Source of the DNA: Terricaulis sp.
GTDB lineage: Bacteria > Pseudomonadota > Alphaproteobacteria > Caulobacterales > Aquidulcibacteraceae
Direction: 5' to 3'
Length of the DNA stretch: 64,000 nt
NCBI GenBank assembly: GCA_024707365.1
Contig: JANPZV010000008.1
Location: 124,001 to 188,000 of the forward strand
Positions 63,116 to 64,000 of the stretch are shown here, one piece after another. How positions within the stretch are numbered: position 1 is the first letter of the stretch; each line of letters begins with the position of its first letter. A program made the position numbers and the translations under genes. The notes under the pieces were generated by a model. That model ran no database searches. It saw nothing but the letters and a program-made list of their open reading frames with translations, and was not told the origin of the DNA.

Positions 63116-63859
63116 TCAGGCCGCGTACGAGAACCAGACGTTCGGCTCTTCATAGCGGCCGACGCCGCGTTCGAGATCGACCGATACCGGCGCGAGCCCG
63201 CCAGGAATTTCATAGCGGCCCGAGGCGTCAAACGTGCGCCCGGCCCAGGTCTCCCAGAACGGCACCGGCTCTTCCACCACCATCGAGCGCGTGGCTTCGC
63301 CAACGATGCGCCCGCCGGCGGCGAGGTGGCTGCGCAGCCATGGATCATAGGCGCGGCCATTGTCATCGCGCCAGGTGATGTAATCGGCCATCGCCACGTC
63401 CGGGTGCTGGGCTTTGGAGGTCGGCCGCACGGGGATGACGACGCCGTCAAAGCCGCACTGTACGGCCATGTCGCGCATCGCCTTGATCACGAGCCGCGCG
63501 AGGCCCTTGGAGCGATGCACCTGCGGCACCGAAACGCCAAGGCCGCCGAGCATGTTCGGGGTCGTATCGGCGCGGCCGGCGCTCTCGACGATCCAGTCCC
63601 AGCCCTCGGCGGGCAGGCGTGCGGGGTCGTCGCAATAAAACGGCACGCAGCTAGCCGATCGCGACCGGATAGCCGGTGGGCTCGTCCACCAGGCAAATCT
63701 GGAAATCCTTGTAGCGCTCAAGCAGCGCGTCGTAGTGGCGGAAATGGGCGCGCGTGAAGTTGAGGTAGCCCAGCGCATTCCAGAAGCTTGCTCGATCGCC
63801 CTGGCGGCGCGGTCGAGTTCGGGACTGTCGGCTCGCGTTTTCACCACGTACCGGCTCAT
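63116..63859 (-). CDS. GNAT family acetyltransferase (two frameshifts as sequenced)
   Basis: About 248 residues. The core is a GNAT: GGLGVSVPQVHRSKGLARLV (acetyl-CoA loop with SKGLA), AVQCGFDGVVIPVRPTSKAQ and PWLRSHLAAGGRIVGEATRS. The N-terminal third reads in two other frames: SRYVVKTRADSPELDRAARA then FWNALGYLNFTRAHFRHYDA and FQICLVDEPTGYPVAI; shifts near 63790 and 63655. The start ATG at 63859. Substrate unknown. Upstream 63881-64000 is AT-richer with ATTAACCATAAT at 63872-63883 and no gene. Confidence 0.7.
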   Translation of the reverse strand: MSRYVVKTRADSPELDRAARAIEQASGMRWATSTSRAPISATTTRCLSATRISRFAWWTSPPAIRSRSASCVPFYCDDPARLPAEGWDWIVESAGRADTTPNMLGGLGVSVPQVHRSKGLARLVIKAMRDMAVQCGFDGVVIPVRPTSKAQHPDVAMADYITWRDDNGRAYDPWLRSHLAAGGRIVGEATRSMVVEEPVPFWETWAGRTFDASGRYEIPGGLAPVSVDLERGVGRYEEPNVWFSYAA

Positions 63860-64000
63860 AGGGCACCTTTTATTAACCATAATGCTTGCCCGGCGAGGCT
63901 GAATACCTGGGAAGTCCCAAGGCCGCAGGGCGCGCTGTCAATTACACTAATAAAGCGTAAATGGAACCAAGACAAGCCTTAAACGTGTATTTACCTTCGT

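Overview
The window is a GC-rich (roughly two-thirds G+C) chromosomal segment from an alphaproteobacterium, most like the Caulobacterales/Hyphomonadaceae. The grounds are gene content and order: dnaX-ybaB next to the SRP RNA, trpFBA-accD, def/fmt/truA/dapE, cmk/rpsA/ihfB, the ethylmalonyl-CoA pathway, PHB metabolism, a coiled-coil TipN-like membrane protein, HWE-type histidine kinases and a DivK-like regulator. This assignment is inference; no rRNA or tRNA gene was seen.

Layout. 0-9 kb: phaB, CsbD, a PduO-type adenosyltransferase, rmuC, two lipoprotein-type methyltransferases around arfB, nudC, a CDF zinc exporter divergent from a circularly permuted D-amino-acid-oxidase-like Tat lipoprotein. 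9-27 kb: class I ribonucleotide reductase alpha subunit, an EamA transporter, and three ethylmalonyl-CoA pathway genes (ecm 14.4-16.3, ccr 17.1-18.3, mcd 23.8-25.4) with ParDE-like and MazEF modules, an M20 peptidase, chagasin-like inhibitors and a Rieske oxygenase between them. 25-38 kb: small Cys-motif exported proteins, recR, an MscS channel, ybaB-dnaX-SRP RNA, def, fmt, truA, dapE. 39-50 kb: accD-trpA-GFA-trpB-trpF, mscL, a PAS/HWE kinase with receiver, ihfB, rpsA, a CcdAB-like module and cmk. 50-64 kb: a flavin monooxygenase, a dicarboxylate symporter, a 1-kb repeat-rich spacer, the TipN-like protein, a TetR regulator, a hybrid kinase, a DivK-like receiver and a REC-GGDEF-EAL protein, then a ParDE-like pair and a GNAT protein.

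Two features colour the whole window. First, about 20 genes, including near-certain essentials (rpsA, dnaX, nrdA, fmt, recR, trpB), are split by one-base frameshifts. Where the site could be located it is often a short homopolymer, so most are probably sequencing or assembly errors; such genes are listed as single CDS over their full span. Second, the spacers are unusually rich in perfect inverted repeats of several families (arms of 12-28 bp). Some carry the stop codon of the neighbouring gene, one lies inside dnaX and one pair is nested.

Functionally, ccr, ecm and mcd with phaB point to acetyl-CoA assimilation by the ethylmalonyl-CoA pathway tied to PHB turnover. The PduO-type adenosyltransferase can supply the adenosylcobalamin that Ecm needs. 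The 57-62 kb cluster looks like a phosphorelay feeding c-di-GMP turnover.
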